Source of the DNA: Arthrobacter sp. S41 | GTDB taxonomy: Bacteria > Actinomycetota > Actinomycetes > Actinomycetales > Micrococcaceae | DNA: 64,000 nt | NCBI RefSeq assembly: GCF_004320535.1 | Contig: NZ_SIHY01000001.1 | Coordinates: forward strand, 868,001 to 932,000 | Direction of reading: 5' to 3' | Shown here: in pieces, positions 11,096-20,032 of the stretch | Numbering within the stretch: position 1 is the stretch's first letter | Layout of the letters: each line of letters starts with the position of its first letter | The notes under the pieces: generated by a model | What the model was told of the DNA's origin: nothing | The model's input: only the letters and a program-made list of their open reading frames with translations | Database searches by the model: none | Program-made: the position numbers and the translations under genes

Positions 11096-11767
11096 TCATT
11101 TCGCGTCTGGAGGTAACTGGTTGTATGAATCCACGCGTTCTTGACCGGACAGAGCGGCAATCGCATCCACGATCTGGTCAGTTGCCTGACGACGTTGCGG
11201 CAGCGGATGTTTGCGCCCCAGCTGGTCAAACTGCAGTGGTTCACCAAAACGAATCTGGAATTTTGCGGGCCTAAATCCTTTAGAACCTGCAGGCTGTAAC
11301 TTTTCAGTACCAATCAGTCCGACAGGAACCACAGGAACACCAGTGGTTAGCGCAAGCCAACCCACACCGGTTCGACCGCGGTAGAGCTTACCGTCGCGCG
11401 AGCGGGTGCCCTCGGGATAGATTCCGATGCCCCCGCCTTCTTCGATGATCTCCACTAGTGAATCCAGGGCAGCCACCGAGGCAGCCTGCTCACCACGCTG
11501 TACTGGAATTGAGCCTACGGATTCGAAGAAAGTCTTCATCAACTTTCCTTTGACTCCGGGAGTTGTGAAATATTCTGCCTTCGCAAAAAATGCCACGTCG
11601 CGGGGCGTCAAGGCTTGGATAATGAGCGAGTCAAAGAAGGAGAGGTGGTTGGAGGCGACAATAAATCCGCCTTCCTTGGGGACGTTTTCAAGTCCGGTAA
11701 CCTCGGCACGGCACACGCCATGGATGACGCCGCGAATCGAAGAACGGGTCATGGTGTAGATGCTCAT
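11096..11767 (-). CDS. 1-acyl-sn-glycerol-3-phosphate acyltransferase (PlsC family)
   Basis: Acylates lysophosphatidate or a related lysolipid at the inner membrane face. The 223 residues carry acyltransferase motif I as NHLSFFDSL (HX4D, about 37-45), motif III YPEGTRSRDG (about 119-128) and the VVPVGLIG strand. Family assignment is firm; the exact acyl acceptor is not. It abuts the HAD phosphatase gene with no spacer and precedes uvrC by 3 bases. Confidence 0.88.
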   Translation of the reverse strand: MSIYTMTRSSIRGVIHGVCRAEVTGLENVPKEGGFIVASNHLSFFDSLIIQALTPRDVAFFAKAEYFTTPGVKGKLMKTFFESVGSIPVQRGEQAASVAALDSLVEIIEEGGGIGIYPEGTRSRDGKLYRGRTGVGWLALTTGVPVVPVGLIGTEKLQPAGSKGFRPAKFQIRFGEPLQFDQLGRKHPLPQRRQATDQIVDAIAALSGQERVDSYNQLPPDAK

Positions 11768-12478
11768 TTATTTTGCACCTTCCTGCATGACGTTTGGTTC
11801 AAGTTCTAATGATTTAGCTGCCTGCTTCCCTAGCAGAGCTACGGCCAATTGCTGCGTGGTGTTTACTAGTAGGTCAGCATGGGAAAGTTCGTCCCCTTGA
11901 GCGAAGCCCCAAGCTACGCCGACGGATGAGACCGAATTTTCTCGTGCCGCATCCACATCGTAGTATCGATCGCCGATCACTACGCTGGACGACGCGTCCA
12001 ACTCGGCGTCTTTCAATGCGGCAGCAACAATATGTGTCTTGCTTGAACCCATGGCGCCGTGTTCACCGTCGTTACCGTGGATTGCATCAAGGTGTTCGGT
12101 CAATCCCTTGCGGTCCAATAACAACCGGGCAATATTCACCGGTTTTGCCGTCGTGACCGCAACGTAGATATTCGCGCGACGCAGTGCCTGCAACAGCTCG
12201 ATGATCCCGGGATACACCTTCGACTCATCCATGCCGGCTTCTTCGTAGCGCGTACGGTAAGTGGCGATGATTTGATCGATGTTTGTGTCGGTGACGCCTT
12301 CAATGGTTCGAAGTCCCACTTGCAACGGTGGACCGACCAAAGCTTCAACTCGTGACTCCCCCGGATCGGCTAATCCGTGAGCCACAAGGGCATGGCGAAT
12401 TCCCGAAGTAATGGCACCTGCGGGGTCCACGAGAGTCCCGTCAAGATCGAAGAGCGCACTTGTTACCGACATATTCAC
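11768..12478 (-). CDS. HAD-superfamily phosphatase (phosphoglycolate phosphatase-like)
   Basis: Haloacid-dehalogenase fold hydrolase with nucleophile Asp in FDLDGTLVDPAG (about residues 10-21), motif II TTAKP, and motif III/IV VVIGDRYYDVDAA; the helical cap between them is of the Gph/PpaX/YjjG kind. Substrate cannot be assigned; 5'-nucleotides, phosphoglycolate or pyrophosphate are possible. The GTG at 12478 has GGAAG upstream; an ATG two codons later is the alternative. It is probably the first gene of the run leading to uvrC. Confidence 0.85.
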   Translation of the reverse strand: MNMSVTSALFDLDGTLVDPAGAITSGIRHALVAHGLADPGESRVEALVGPPLQVGLRTIEGVTDTNIDQIIATYRTRYEEAGMDESKVYPGIIELLQALRRANIYVAVTTAKPVNIARLLLDRKGLTEHLDAIHGNDGEHGAMGSSKTHIVAAALKDAELDASSSVVIGDRYYDVDAARENSVSSVGVAWGFAQGDELSHADLLVNTTQQLAVALLGKQAAKSLELEPNVMQEGAK

Positions 12479-12500
12479 TTAGCTATCTTCCCACGAAGCG

Positions 12501-12554
12501 GGTGCGGGTCAGGAATCCATGACTGAAAAGGCATATTTCCCTGATCCGCGCACC
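12501..12554 (-). terminator. Candidate uvrA terminator hairpin
   Basis: GGTGCGGGTCAGG (12501-12513) pairs with CCTGATCCGCGCACC (12540-12554) with two bulges around a 26-nt loop, just after the uvrA stop on the minus strand. No U-tract follows, so support is modest. Confidence 0.4.
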
Positions 12555-12559
12555 GTGTT

Positions 12560-15430
12560 CTACAGGATTTCCGCGAGGAACTTTCCGGTATGCGACTCGC
12601 TGACCTTGGCTACCTTTTCCGGGGTTCCGGTCGCCAAGATAGTTCCACCACCGGATCCGCCTTCAGGACCTAGATCAATCACCCAATCGGCAGACTTGAT
12701 GACGTCCAAGTTGTGCTCAATGGTCAAAACGGTGTTGCCCTTGTCGACCAGGCTTTGCAAGACCAGCAGCAGCTTTCGAATATCTTCGAAGTGCAGACCA
12801 GTGGTGGGCTCATCCAAAACGTAGATGGACCGACCGTTGGAACGCTTCTGCAATTCGGCGGCGAGCTTCACGCGCTGAGCCTCACCACCGGACAGAGTGG
12901 TGGCAGGCTGTCCAAGGCGGACGTAGCCCAAGCCCACATCAACCAGTGTGCGAAGGTGGCGCGCAATCGGGGTGAATGCACTGAAGAATTCTGCACCCTC
13001 AGCGATTGGCATATTCAGAACGTCAGCGATGTTCTTGCCCTTGTAGAGCACCTGCAAGGTCTCGCGGTTGTAGCGTGCCCCATGGCAAACTTCGCACGGA
13101 ACGTAGACGTCAGGCAGGAAGTTCATCTCGATCTTGAGCGTTCCGTCGCCGGAGCAAGATTCGCAACGTCCACCCTTCACGTTGAATGAGAAGCGCCCTG
13201 GCTGGTAACCGCGTAGCTTCGCTTCATTGGTCTCCGCGAAAAGCTTACGGACATGATCAAAGACACCGGTGTAGGTGGCAGGGTTTGACCGTGGAGTACG
13301 ACCGATTGGCGACTGGTCAACATGCACGACCTTGTCCAAGTGCTCCAAACCCAACACTCGGGTGTGGCGACCTGGCACTTGCTTGGCACCGTTGAGCTTG
13401 TTGGCCAGCACCTTGTACAGGATGTCGTTGACCAAGGTCGATTTACCTGAACCAGATACACCGGTCACTGCCGTAAGCAGACCCAGCGGGAATTCAACCG
13501 ATACGTCCTGCAGGTTGTTCTCGTTGGCGCCAACGACCTTGAGCTTGCGATCCTTATCAACCTTGCGTCGCTTGGTAGGGATGTCGATCTGCTTGCGCCC
13601 CGACAGGTAGTCACCGGTCAAAGAGCGTGTATTGGCTTTGAGTCCCTCGACAGATCCGGAGTGGACAACTTCGCCACCGTTCTCGCCCGCACCTGGACCG
13701 ATGTCAACAATCCAATCGGCCTCAGCGATGGTGTCTTCATCGTGCTCCACGACGATCAAAGTATTACCCAATGAGCGCAGGCGCAGAAGGGTATCGATCA
13801 GGCGTCGGTTATCTCGCTGGTGCAAACCGATCGAAGGTTCATCGAGAACATACAGCACGCCCACCAGGCCTGAACCAATTTGGGTGGCAAGTCGAATACG
13901 CTGCGCTTCGCCGCCTGAAAGTGTTCCGGCGGCACGCTCTAGAGTCAGGTATTCCAGTCCAACGTCCAGCAAGAACTTCATGCGGGCGTCGATTTCCTTA
14001 ACCACCTGAGCTGCAATCTTCGCTTCACGCGCTGAGAGCTCAATGTTAGATAGGAAGTTTGCTGCACTGCGCAGGTCCATGGCAGAAACCTCTGCAATGG
14101 AACGGCCGCCGACGAGCACCGAAAGGGAAGCTGGGTTCAGTCGCGCGCCACCACAAGTAGGGCATGGGATCTGACGCATGTACTGCTCGTAACGATCGCG
14201 AGCGTGATCCGACTCGGTTTCTTCATGCTTGCGATGCACGTAGGAGATGACGCCTTCAAAACCAGTGGAGTACTTGCGTTCGCGGCCAAAACGGTTCTTG
14301 TACTGAACAACAACTTTGTGGTCTTTACCGCTGAGAATCGCTTCGCGAGCCGTGGCTGGCAGGTCTTTCCACCGAGTGCTCATGCTGAAGCCAAGTTCTT
14401 GGCCGAGCCCCTCAATAAGACGGTTCCAGTACTCGGTGGTTGCCTTACCCAGTGACCACGGAGCGATAGCACCCTCAGCCAAGGTGACCTCCGGATCGGG
14501 AACGATCAGGTGTTCGTCAACTTCGAGCTTGGTACCGATACCAGAGCAGGCAGCACAAGCACCGAATGGGTTGTTGAAGGAGAAAGTGCGAGGCTCAATC
14601 TCATCAATGGCTAGCGGGTGCTCATTAGGGCACGCAAGATTTTCGGAGAACGAGCGGACACGTTTGGGATCATCGGCATCCAGGTCAACAAAGTCGGCCA
14701 ATACTCGACCATCGGCGATGCCCAGAGCCGTCTCGATGGAATCCGTCAAACGCTGTCGGGCATCTTCCTTGATTGCTAGACGGTCAACCACTACCTCAAT
14801 GGTGTGCTTAACCTGCTTGGCAAGCTTCGGAGGATCATTAAGTTGGATCGTTTCGCCGTCAACTCGGGCACGCGAGAAGCCCTTTGAGGAAAGCTCCGCA
14901 AAGAGGTCAACAAACTCACCCTTGCGTGAACGAACAACCGGAGCGAGGATCTGGAAACGAGTTTTTTCAGGTAGCTCTATCAACTGATCCACGATTTGCT
15001 GAGGAGTCTGCTTGGAGATCGGCTCATGACAAATCGGGCAATGTGGGTGACCAACACGGGCCCAGAGCAGGCGCATGTAGTCGTAGACCTCGGTAATCGT
15101 ACCGACGGTTGAACGAGGGTTTTTGCTGGTCGACTTCTGATCGATCGACACCGCTGGAGAAAGGCCCTCAATGAAGTCCACGTCCGGCTTGTCTACCTGC
15201 CCGAGGAACATGCGGGCGTACGCAGAAAGTGACTCGACATAACGACGCTGACCTTCGGCAAAGATCGTGTCGAAAGCGAGCGAGGATTTGCCGGAACCGG
15301 AAAGCCCGGTGAAGACAATCATCGCGTCACGCGGTAGATCAATGTCTACGTTCTTAAGGTTGTGCTCACGCGCGCCCTTGACGATCAGGCGCGTAAGATC
15401 TGTTTTATTGCTGTCTGCAGTAGTAGCCAC
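12560..15430 (-). CDS. uvrA: Excinuclease ABC subunit A
   Basis: Damage-sensing ATPase of nucleotide excision repair. The 956 residues show both ABC modules: Walker [17 protein letters not shown] (about 41-56) and [16 protein letters not shown] (about 655-670), signature LSGGEAQR twice, Walker [12 protein letters not shown] and [11 protein letters not shown], and the zinc motifs CPNEH...CAAC and CESCSGDG...[13 protein letters not shown] at 15430 is the start: a TAGTAT -10 sequence lies only 6 bases upstream, implying a leaderless message, and a LexA-like box sits just upstream of that. Length is normal. Confidence 0.97.
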   Translation of the reverse strand: MATTADSNKTDLTRLIVKGAREHNLKNVDIDLPRDAMIVFTGLSGSGKSSLAFDTIFAEGQRRYVESLSAYARMFLGQVDKPDVDFIEGLSPAVSIDQKSTSKNPRSTVGTITEVYDYMRLLWARVGHPHCPICHEPISKQTPQQIVDQLIELPEKTRFQILAPVVRSRKGEFVDLFAELSSKGFSRARVDGETIQLNDPPKLAKQVKHTIEVVVDRLAIKEDARQRLTDSIETALGIADGRVLADFVDLDADDPKRVRSFSENLACPNEHPLAIDEIEPRTFSFNNPFGACAACSGIGTKLEVDEHLIVPDPEVTLAEGAIAPWSLGKATTEYWNRLIEGLGQELGFSMSTRWKDLPATAREAILSGKDHKVVVQYKNRFGRERKYSTGFEGVISYVHRKHEETESDHARDRYEQYMRQIPCPTCGGARLNPASLSVLVGGRSIAEVSAMDLRSAANFLSNIELSAREAKIAAQVVKEIDARMKFLLDVGLEYLTLERAAGTLSGGEAQRIRLATQIGSGLVGVLYVLDEPSIGLHQRDNRRLIDTLLRLRSLGNTLIVVEHDEDTIAEADWIVDIGPGAGENGGEVVHSGSVEGLKANTRSLTGDYLSGRKQIDIPTKRRKVDKDRKLKVVGANENNLQDVSVEFPLGLLTAVTGVSGSGKSTLVNDILYKVLANKLNGAKQVPGRHTRVLGLEHLDKVVHVDQSPIGRTPRSNPATYTGVFDHVRKLFAETNEAKLRGYQPGRFSFNVKGGRCESCSGDGTLKIEMNFLPDVYVPCEVCHGARYNRETLQVLYKGKNIADVLNMPIAEGAEFFSAFTPIARHLRTLVDVGLGYVRLGQPATTLSGGEAQRVKLAAELQKRSNGRSIYVLDEPTTGLHFEDIRKLLLVLQSLVDKGNTVLTIEHNLDVIKSADWVIDLGPEGGSGGGTILATGTPEKVAKVSESHTGKFLAEIL

Positions 15431-15436
15431 GAGCCC

Positions 15437-15459
15437 ATACTAATCGAAAACTACTTCGA
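15437..15459 (-). promoter_or_regulatory. uvrA promoter -10 with LexA (SOS) box candidate
   Basis: On the minus strand TCGAAGTAGTTTTCGA (15444-15459) matches 10 of 12 defined positions of the actinobacterial LexA site TCGAAC-N4-GTTCGA and keeps perfect 5-bp outer arms. It is followed after 1 base by TAGTAT (15437-15442), a good -10 element 6 bases before the uvrA GTG. The arrangement fits SOS repression of a leaderless uvrA transcript. Confidence 0.6.
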
Positions 15460-15538
15460 ATAAGTGTACGAGTGGTTCTATCTCACAGAAATTTTTTCAC
15501 AGGCTCACCAACGCATTCGGCGAGCGCCAATCTGCGCC

Positions 15539-17118
15539 TTACTGCCCGTCCGTAGCCGTCATTCGGTAAGCCATCATGCCTTCTAAGCCGTTGAGTACAA
15601 CAACTTCTTTCTCGTCGTACCCTGCCCGTCGAAATTCTTGTACCGTCGTCATGCCCTTACTCGGTTTCCATGTCCCGCGCTTACACACTATTTCGGCCTC
15701 ATCGAAGCTGGTGTCCCCCGATGCTTTGTGTTCCGTTGGTACTTCAGTACCTAAGGTCGCGGAGTAAATAAAGTATGGCTCGCGATCTTCCGAACAAATT
15801 GCGTTTTCTCCCACAACATCCGCCAATGGGACAACGGTGCCATCGGCGTTACTAACCGCTTTGTCGCCACCCCTGAGTGGAAGTATCGAGGTATTATCGT
15901 CGACGCGCGGTATTCCAGCCGTTTCTACCCTGGCATCGTAGTCGTAAGGATCGCTAAGTTTGTATTGCTACTTTTTTGCCGCCGGTCTTCACATCCAATG
16001 CAACCGCGCTCCACGCAGCATCGTCTATTTCCACCGAGTAGTAGTCATCTTTTCTCGCCGTCAGTGTTTGATTGCCCCGTCGTAGTAGCAAATAACGATT
16101 GTGTCGTCATTGGCTTCGTTTATTTGGGGCGAGTCGAATCCGCACCGTGGCGAGATACCCGCTTGGGACCACAAGGTTTTTCCGGTCTTCGCATCAAGCG
16201 CAACAAGTTTCGACAGATCGGCAAGCCGGTATTCAGCTCTCTTTTTATCGGTTTCAAAGAAATCGCCCTGGCTGTGTGAGCCAGAGCCGAGCAGAATTTC
16301 TTTGTTTTTTCTACGCTTGTCCAGTTCCAGCCGCCGGATGTTGAATACCCTTTAGCGAAGACTTCTTCGTAGGGCCGTTCCCACAACGTCTTGGTTCCTT
16401 TGGAGAAATTGCGCATCTGTTTGTCGTTCTTGTCCCAGTAGGAGAAGATGCCTTCGCCCAGATGGCGCCCACCTTGCTGGTACCCGAATTCGAGCTTGTT
16501 CTCAGGTACCGTGAACCATTGCTTGCTGGACCAATCAAATTTCATGTGCTGATGGTCAAGATACTGCTCATTACGCACCTTTGAACCTTCAGTGCAGAAA
16601 GTCTTGCCGCAGACATTTGGCCGGTTTCCCCAAAGTTCAAAATTGTTGTTGATCTTCACTGGTTTACCAGTGGCAACATCGACGATCTAGAGTGTCCCCA
16701 CGGCGTCCGTTCTTGTTCCGGTATAGGCCACGTAGTTCTTGCCATCATGTTCTACGGTTTCGATACTTGGACTGATGCCTCGCGCATCGGCTGCACCGAG
16801 TGCCTCGTCCTTCCACACTTGCTTACCGTTTTTCAGATTCCGCGCGATCACTTCCAGCTGCGGGCCAACACGTCGATAGGCAATGGCCACATCGTCAATT
16901 ACGGTTGGATCCGATACGAGAACTTCTTCGGTTTTCCACGCAAAGCTCGCGGGAACGGGAACTTGTTCCTCGGCTTTCTCGGCTTGCTCGGCAGGCGCGG
17001 GACTGGATTCAGTCTTGTTGGCAGTACAACCGGCCAAGGCACCGTTGAGGATCAGTGCGCTGATGGTAATTGCGGTGATGCTTTTCGAAGTTACGTGGCG
17101 ATGTGCAGTCGAATTCAT
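15539..17118 (-). pseudogene. Degraded lipoprotein gene with PQQ-like beta-propeller repeats
   Basis: The N terminus (ATG 17118; the frame is open to 17142) gives a lipoprotein signal, ITISALILNGALAGC, then a Pro/Glu-rich linker and propeller-like sequence. The frame breaks at an amber codon (16687-16689) with clear similarity-like continuation IVDVATGKPVKI; at an A-run near 16304-16312, where adding one A restores NKEILLGSGSHSQGDFFETD; near 16070, where YYDG resumes as NQTLTARKDDYYSVEIDD; and near 15960, where it resumes as KLSDPYDYDARVE and runs to the stop at 15539. Repeats such as LVALDAKTGKTLW and VALDVKTGGKK suggest PQQ-type blades. Four independent lesions make sequencing error an unlikely full explanation. 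Original function unknown, probably surface-anchored. Confidence 0.85.
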
Positions 17119-17295
17119 GGTGTTTTCCTGCCCCGGGAACATTGATTTAGTTCCAGAGTCTAAACCCAGATTTCAAAGGCCCAAGAGGGTTATCCACAAA
17201 CTTTTAGAACCGTTCCTTGATACGGAACATCACAGCGCTATGGCGCCCAGTGGCGCACTACTAGGTAGCTCGCGCTACATCAAGCTCGTCATTTC

Positions 17296-17673
17296 TCAGC
17301 GTGGCAAAGAGCTAAAAGCGGCACGCAGGTATTTCACGGCGGTCGCTTCATCCACTGACCATAGCTGCGCAATCCGAGCCAGGTCTGCTGCGGCATCGCT
17401 GACTTCCTGCTCACCGCGATCGTCGGCCGCCTGTACCACGGTGCCGTGACGACCACGGGTGACGACGGCCCCCTGCAGTTCTAGCTCCTTGTATACCTTG
17501 GCTACTGTATTAACCGCCAGATTCAGCGTCCCGGACAACGCCCGAACTGAAGGCAGCTTTGTACCTGGTGCAAGCTTTCCCTTAGCAATGGCGGAGAGTA
17601 TTTGTTCCCGGACCTGCTGGTACGGCGCCACGGTGGAGTTGGGGTCAATCTTGATGAATGCTAGTTCGCTCAT
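17296..17673 (-). CDS. GntR-family regulator, YtrA-like
   Basis: A 125-residue transcription factor with an N-terminal winged helix (about 10-75: YQQVREQILSAIAKGKL, then PSVRALSGTLNLAVNTVAKVYKELE) and only a short C-terminal tail, the architecture of the YtrA subgroup that usually controls adjacent membrane or transport genes. The ATG at 17673 has GGAG upstream. It is divergent from the metallo-hydrolase gene, and a palindrome between them (17727-17743) is a plausible operator. Confidence 0.85.
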   Translation of the reverse strand: MSELAFIKIDPNSTVAPYQQVREQILSAIAKGKLAPGTKLPSVRALSGTLNLAVNTVAKVYKELELQGAVVTRGRHGTVVQAADDRGEQEVSDAAADLARIAQLWSVDEATAVKYLRAAFSSLPR

Positions 17674-17726
17674 GCTGTGCTCCATTCGTTGGAACTGTAT
17701 CTTCTGTTGTCCCGAGCCTATCTTTA

Positions 17727-17743
17727 ATGGTCGCGTTGACCAT
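17727..17743. promoter_or_regulatory. Candidate GntR operator palindrome
   Basis: ATGGTC-gcgtt-GACCAT is a perfect 6-bp inverted repeat with a 5-base spacer between the divergent gntR-like and metallo-hydrolase genes, 53 bases from the regulator start and 25 from the hydrolase start. Position and symmetry fit autoregulation plus control of the divergent gene. The regulator's binding site is not known, so this is inference. Confidence 0.45.
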
Positions 17744-17767
17744 ATATTCCGTCGTAGTGTGAGTGGT

Positions 17768-18421
17768 ATGAACGAACTATTGCTAGATGACGTGACCATC
17801 CGCTGGACCTCCGTTTCCGACATGGAAAACAATGTTTACCTCATTACTCACCGAGGGACCGGCGAGCAGCTGCTTGTTGATGCTGCCGACGACGTCCCTG
17901 CAATTGCAGAACTCATTCAGGCCTCGCAAGGTGATGCGCAAGATCCCCAAATTGTTGGTATTGCCACCACACACCAGCATTGGGACCACATTCGTGCGTT
18001 GGCCGACATCGTCGAAAAATACCCTGTTACTACCTATGCCGGCGCCGAGGACATGACCGGCATCGCTGAAGAATCTGGTGTTCAAATCACCAACGGGTTG
18101 AACCATGGTGATCAGTTAAAGCTCGGCGACGTAATTATTGAAGCCATCCACCTGCGCGGACACACGCCAGGTTCCATTGGCTATGCGCTAGTTGATTCCT
18201 CCGGACAGCCGGTCGTACTCAGCGGTGACAGCCTCTTCCCCGGCGGCGTTGGCAACACGTGGAAAGACCCACAGCGCTTCCTCTCACTGATTACCGACGT
18301 CTCCGAACGAATCTTCGATCGCTTCCCAGACGAAACCAAAGTATTGCCCGGGCATGGAGACACAACGACCCTAGGTGAACAACGCCCGCATCTTGATCAG
18401 TGGCGCGAACGCGGCTGGTAA
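17768..18421 (+). CDS. MBL-fold metallo-hydrolase (glyoxalase II-like)
   Basis: Metallo-beta-lactamase-fold hydrolase of 217 residues. The zinc motif THQHWDH (about 75-81), GHTPGS (about 135), GDSLFPGG and the final PGHGD give a complete dinuclear site as in glyoxalase II and related thioester hydrolases. The ATG at 17768 was chosen because the family N terminus begins there and TAGTGT lies 7 bases upstream, suggesting a leaderless message; upstream codons overlap the regulator on the other strand. Substrate unknown. Confidence 0.88.
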   Translation: MNELLLDDVTIRWTSVSDMENNVYLITHRGTGEQLLVDAADDVPAIAELIQASQGDAQDPQIVGIATTHQHWDHIRALADIVEKYPVTTYAGAEDMTGIAEESGVQITNGLNHGDQLKLGDVIIEAIHLRGHTPGSIGYALVDSSGQPVVLSGDSLFPGGVGNTWKDPQRFLSLITDVSERIFDRFPDETKVLPGHGDTTTLGEQRPHLDQWRERGW

Positions 18422-18515
18422 ACAGTGTCGCCGGATGCCCCAAGGTTTACTTGTGGGCATCTCGCACTGGCAGTTCGGTGATAGCTCACTGAATTTGGCG
18501 CACAGCCCGGATCCG

Positions 18516-18521
18516 TATAAT
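18516..18521 (+). promoter_or_regulatory. Consensus -10 element of a leaderless gene
   Basis: TATAAT, a perfect -10 hexamer, ends 8 bases before the GTG start of the PAP2 gene. A weak TTGGCG (18495-18500) could serve as -35. The transcript would start at or near the G of the start codon. Confidence 0.6.
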
Positions 18522-18529
18522 CGCCACTC

Positions 18530-19180
18530 GTGAGTCTTTCCCCCACCGCGAAATATAAGATCCGACCGACTCGACCAGCAATGGTAGTTGTCGCACTGGT
18601 CCTCATCGCCGCGCTATCTTTCCCGCTGCGTGATGTCCTGTACTCGGGCATCAGTGGCGTCGTCGTTTCCTCATCTTTGCTGTCGGCTATCGTGATTTTT
18701 TGCTCCGACGCCCTGCTCAAGCTGTTAGTGCTAGGCGCCGTTGCGCTCACCATCACTTGCTGGTTTCGGGATCGTCCACCCTTTTTGTCTCTAGCCTCCG
18801 GTGGCATTGGCGCTGGAATTGGCTATGTGCTCAGTGAACTCATCAAAGCAATTTTCCGCGAGGAACGACCGTGCAATTCTCTTGATGTGCTCACCGCGAT
18901 GGCTTGCCCGGCCTCGGGAGACTGGTCTTGGCCGTCCAATCATTCTGTAGTCGCGGCCGCTATCGCCACGGCGTGCACTCTGGTGGTCCCGAAGCTGGCC
19001 AAGTATGCGATCCCACTAGCTATAGTTATCGGTCTGTCTAGGGTCGGCGTCGGGGCACACTACTTCCACGATGTAGTTTCGGGGCTGGCGTTAGGCACCT
19101 TGAGCGTGATCATCGCAGTGAAAGTTCTGCCTGAATTGCTGCAGAAACTAGTGCCTGCCCGCTACTGGGTCAGTTTGTGA
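18530..19180 (+). CDS. PAP2-family phosphatase, integral membrane
   Basis: Membrane phosphatase of the PAP2/type 2 phosphatidate phosphatase family, acting on lipid phosphates such as phosphatidate, undecaprenyl pyrophosphate or phosphatidylglycerol phosphate. The 216 residues have about five hydrophobic segments and the tripartite signature: KAIFREERP (KX6RP, about 105-113), PSNHS (about 135-139) and SRVGVGAHYFHD (SRX5HX3D, about 167-178). GTG at 18530 is favoured by the TATAAT 8 bases before it; an ATG 17 codons later is possible. Its 3' end overlaps the convergent methyltransferase by 19 bases. Confidence 0.88.
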   Translation: MSLSPTAKYKIRPTRPAMVVVALVLIAALSFPLRDVLYSGISGVVVSSSLLSAIVIFCSDALLKLLVLGAVALTITCWFRDRPPFLSLASGGIGAGIGYVLSELIKAIFREERPCNSLDVLTAMACPASGDWSWPSNHSVVAAAIATACTLVVPKLAKYAIPLAIVIGLSRVGVGAHYFHDVVSGLALGTLSVIIAVKVLPELLQKLVPARYWVSL

Positions 19181-19956
19181 CCGATCACGAATATTCGACG
19201 GAATGGGAAGTTTGTTAGCTTCGTACCGTCCGGGGTCTGCACCGATGGGTAGTGAATGCTGACTACCGCTCGATAGTCATCCTCAAATTCTAGATAGTCC
19301 TCTGCGTCCAATACCGCTTTCACCGGCAATAGTGCCGTACCGCGAACCCAATCCACAATGGGGTCATCGCCGGGCAACAATTGCTGGAATGTTGTCTCCC
19401 AGACATTTGCTTGGAATCCTTGCTGCAGCAATAGCCGCTGATACTCCTCTGGTTCTCCCACAACGTGGCCGTCGCGTAGTACTCCCCCGAGCTTCTGAAT
19501 CCACTTTGGACTTTCGGCCACTTCGCGCATCAGCGCATGAGAAGGTGAACGGAAGTTCCCTGGCATCTGGATCGCTACATAGGCTCCGGGTTTCATAGTG
19601 CCCAACCATGAGGACAGTAGCTCGCGGTGATTCGGAAGCCATTGCAACATCGCATTGGAGAACAACAGATCTAGGTTTTCGGCGGGTCGCCATGTGGTGG
19701 CATCAGCTAAGGCAAAATCTAGGTTCGGTTCATGTTCCGAAGACTTAGCCTTCGCGATCATTTCCGCAGAAGAGTCCAGACCGGTCACCTGAGCATCGGG
19801 CCATCGTTGCGCCAACAGCCGAGTCATATTCCCCGGTCCGCAGCCCAAATCGACAATATTTTTCGGCTCAATTTCGGTTAGCTGCCCGAGCAAGTCTTTA
19901 TATGGACGTCCGCGGTAATCGGAGAATTCTGTGTACTTAGCTGGATCCCATTTCAT
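19162..19956 (-). CDS. tam: Trans-aconitate 2-methyltransferase-like protein
   Basis: SAM-dependent methyltransferase. The start MKWDPAKYTEFSDYRGRPYKDLL matches the Tam family closely (quoted across residues 1-20 plus the next few), followed by motif I VDLGCGPGNMT (about 36-46) and LLFSNAMLQWLPNH (about 105-118). Tam methylates trans-aconitate, a toxic by-product of the TCA cycle. Length (264) is normal. TAGGCT lies 6 bases before the ATG, so the message is probably leaderless. Confidence 0.85.
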   Translation of the reverse strand: MKWDPAKYTEFSDYRGRPYKDLLGQLTEIEPKNIVDLGCGPGNMTRLLAQRWPDAQVTGLDSSAEMIAKAKSSEHEPNLDFALADATTWRPAENLDLLFSNAMLQWLPNHRELLSSWLGTMKPGAYVAIQMPGNFRSPSHALMREVAESPKWIQKLGGVLRDGHVVGEPEEYQRLLLQQGFQANVWETTFQQLLPGDDPIVDWVRGTALLPVKAVLDAEDYLEFEDDYRAVVSIHYPSVQTPDGTKLTNFPFRRIFVIGHKLTQ

Positions 19957-20032
19957 GCCCTCAGCCTAATCCTTTGTTCTACGGGCTACTAGGCACCGAG
20001 ACATGGCGTTGAACCGATAGGCTAGTAACATC

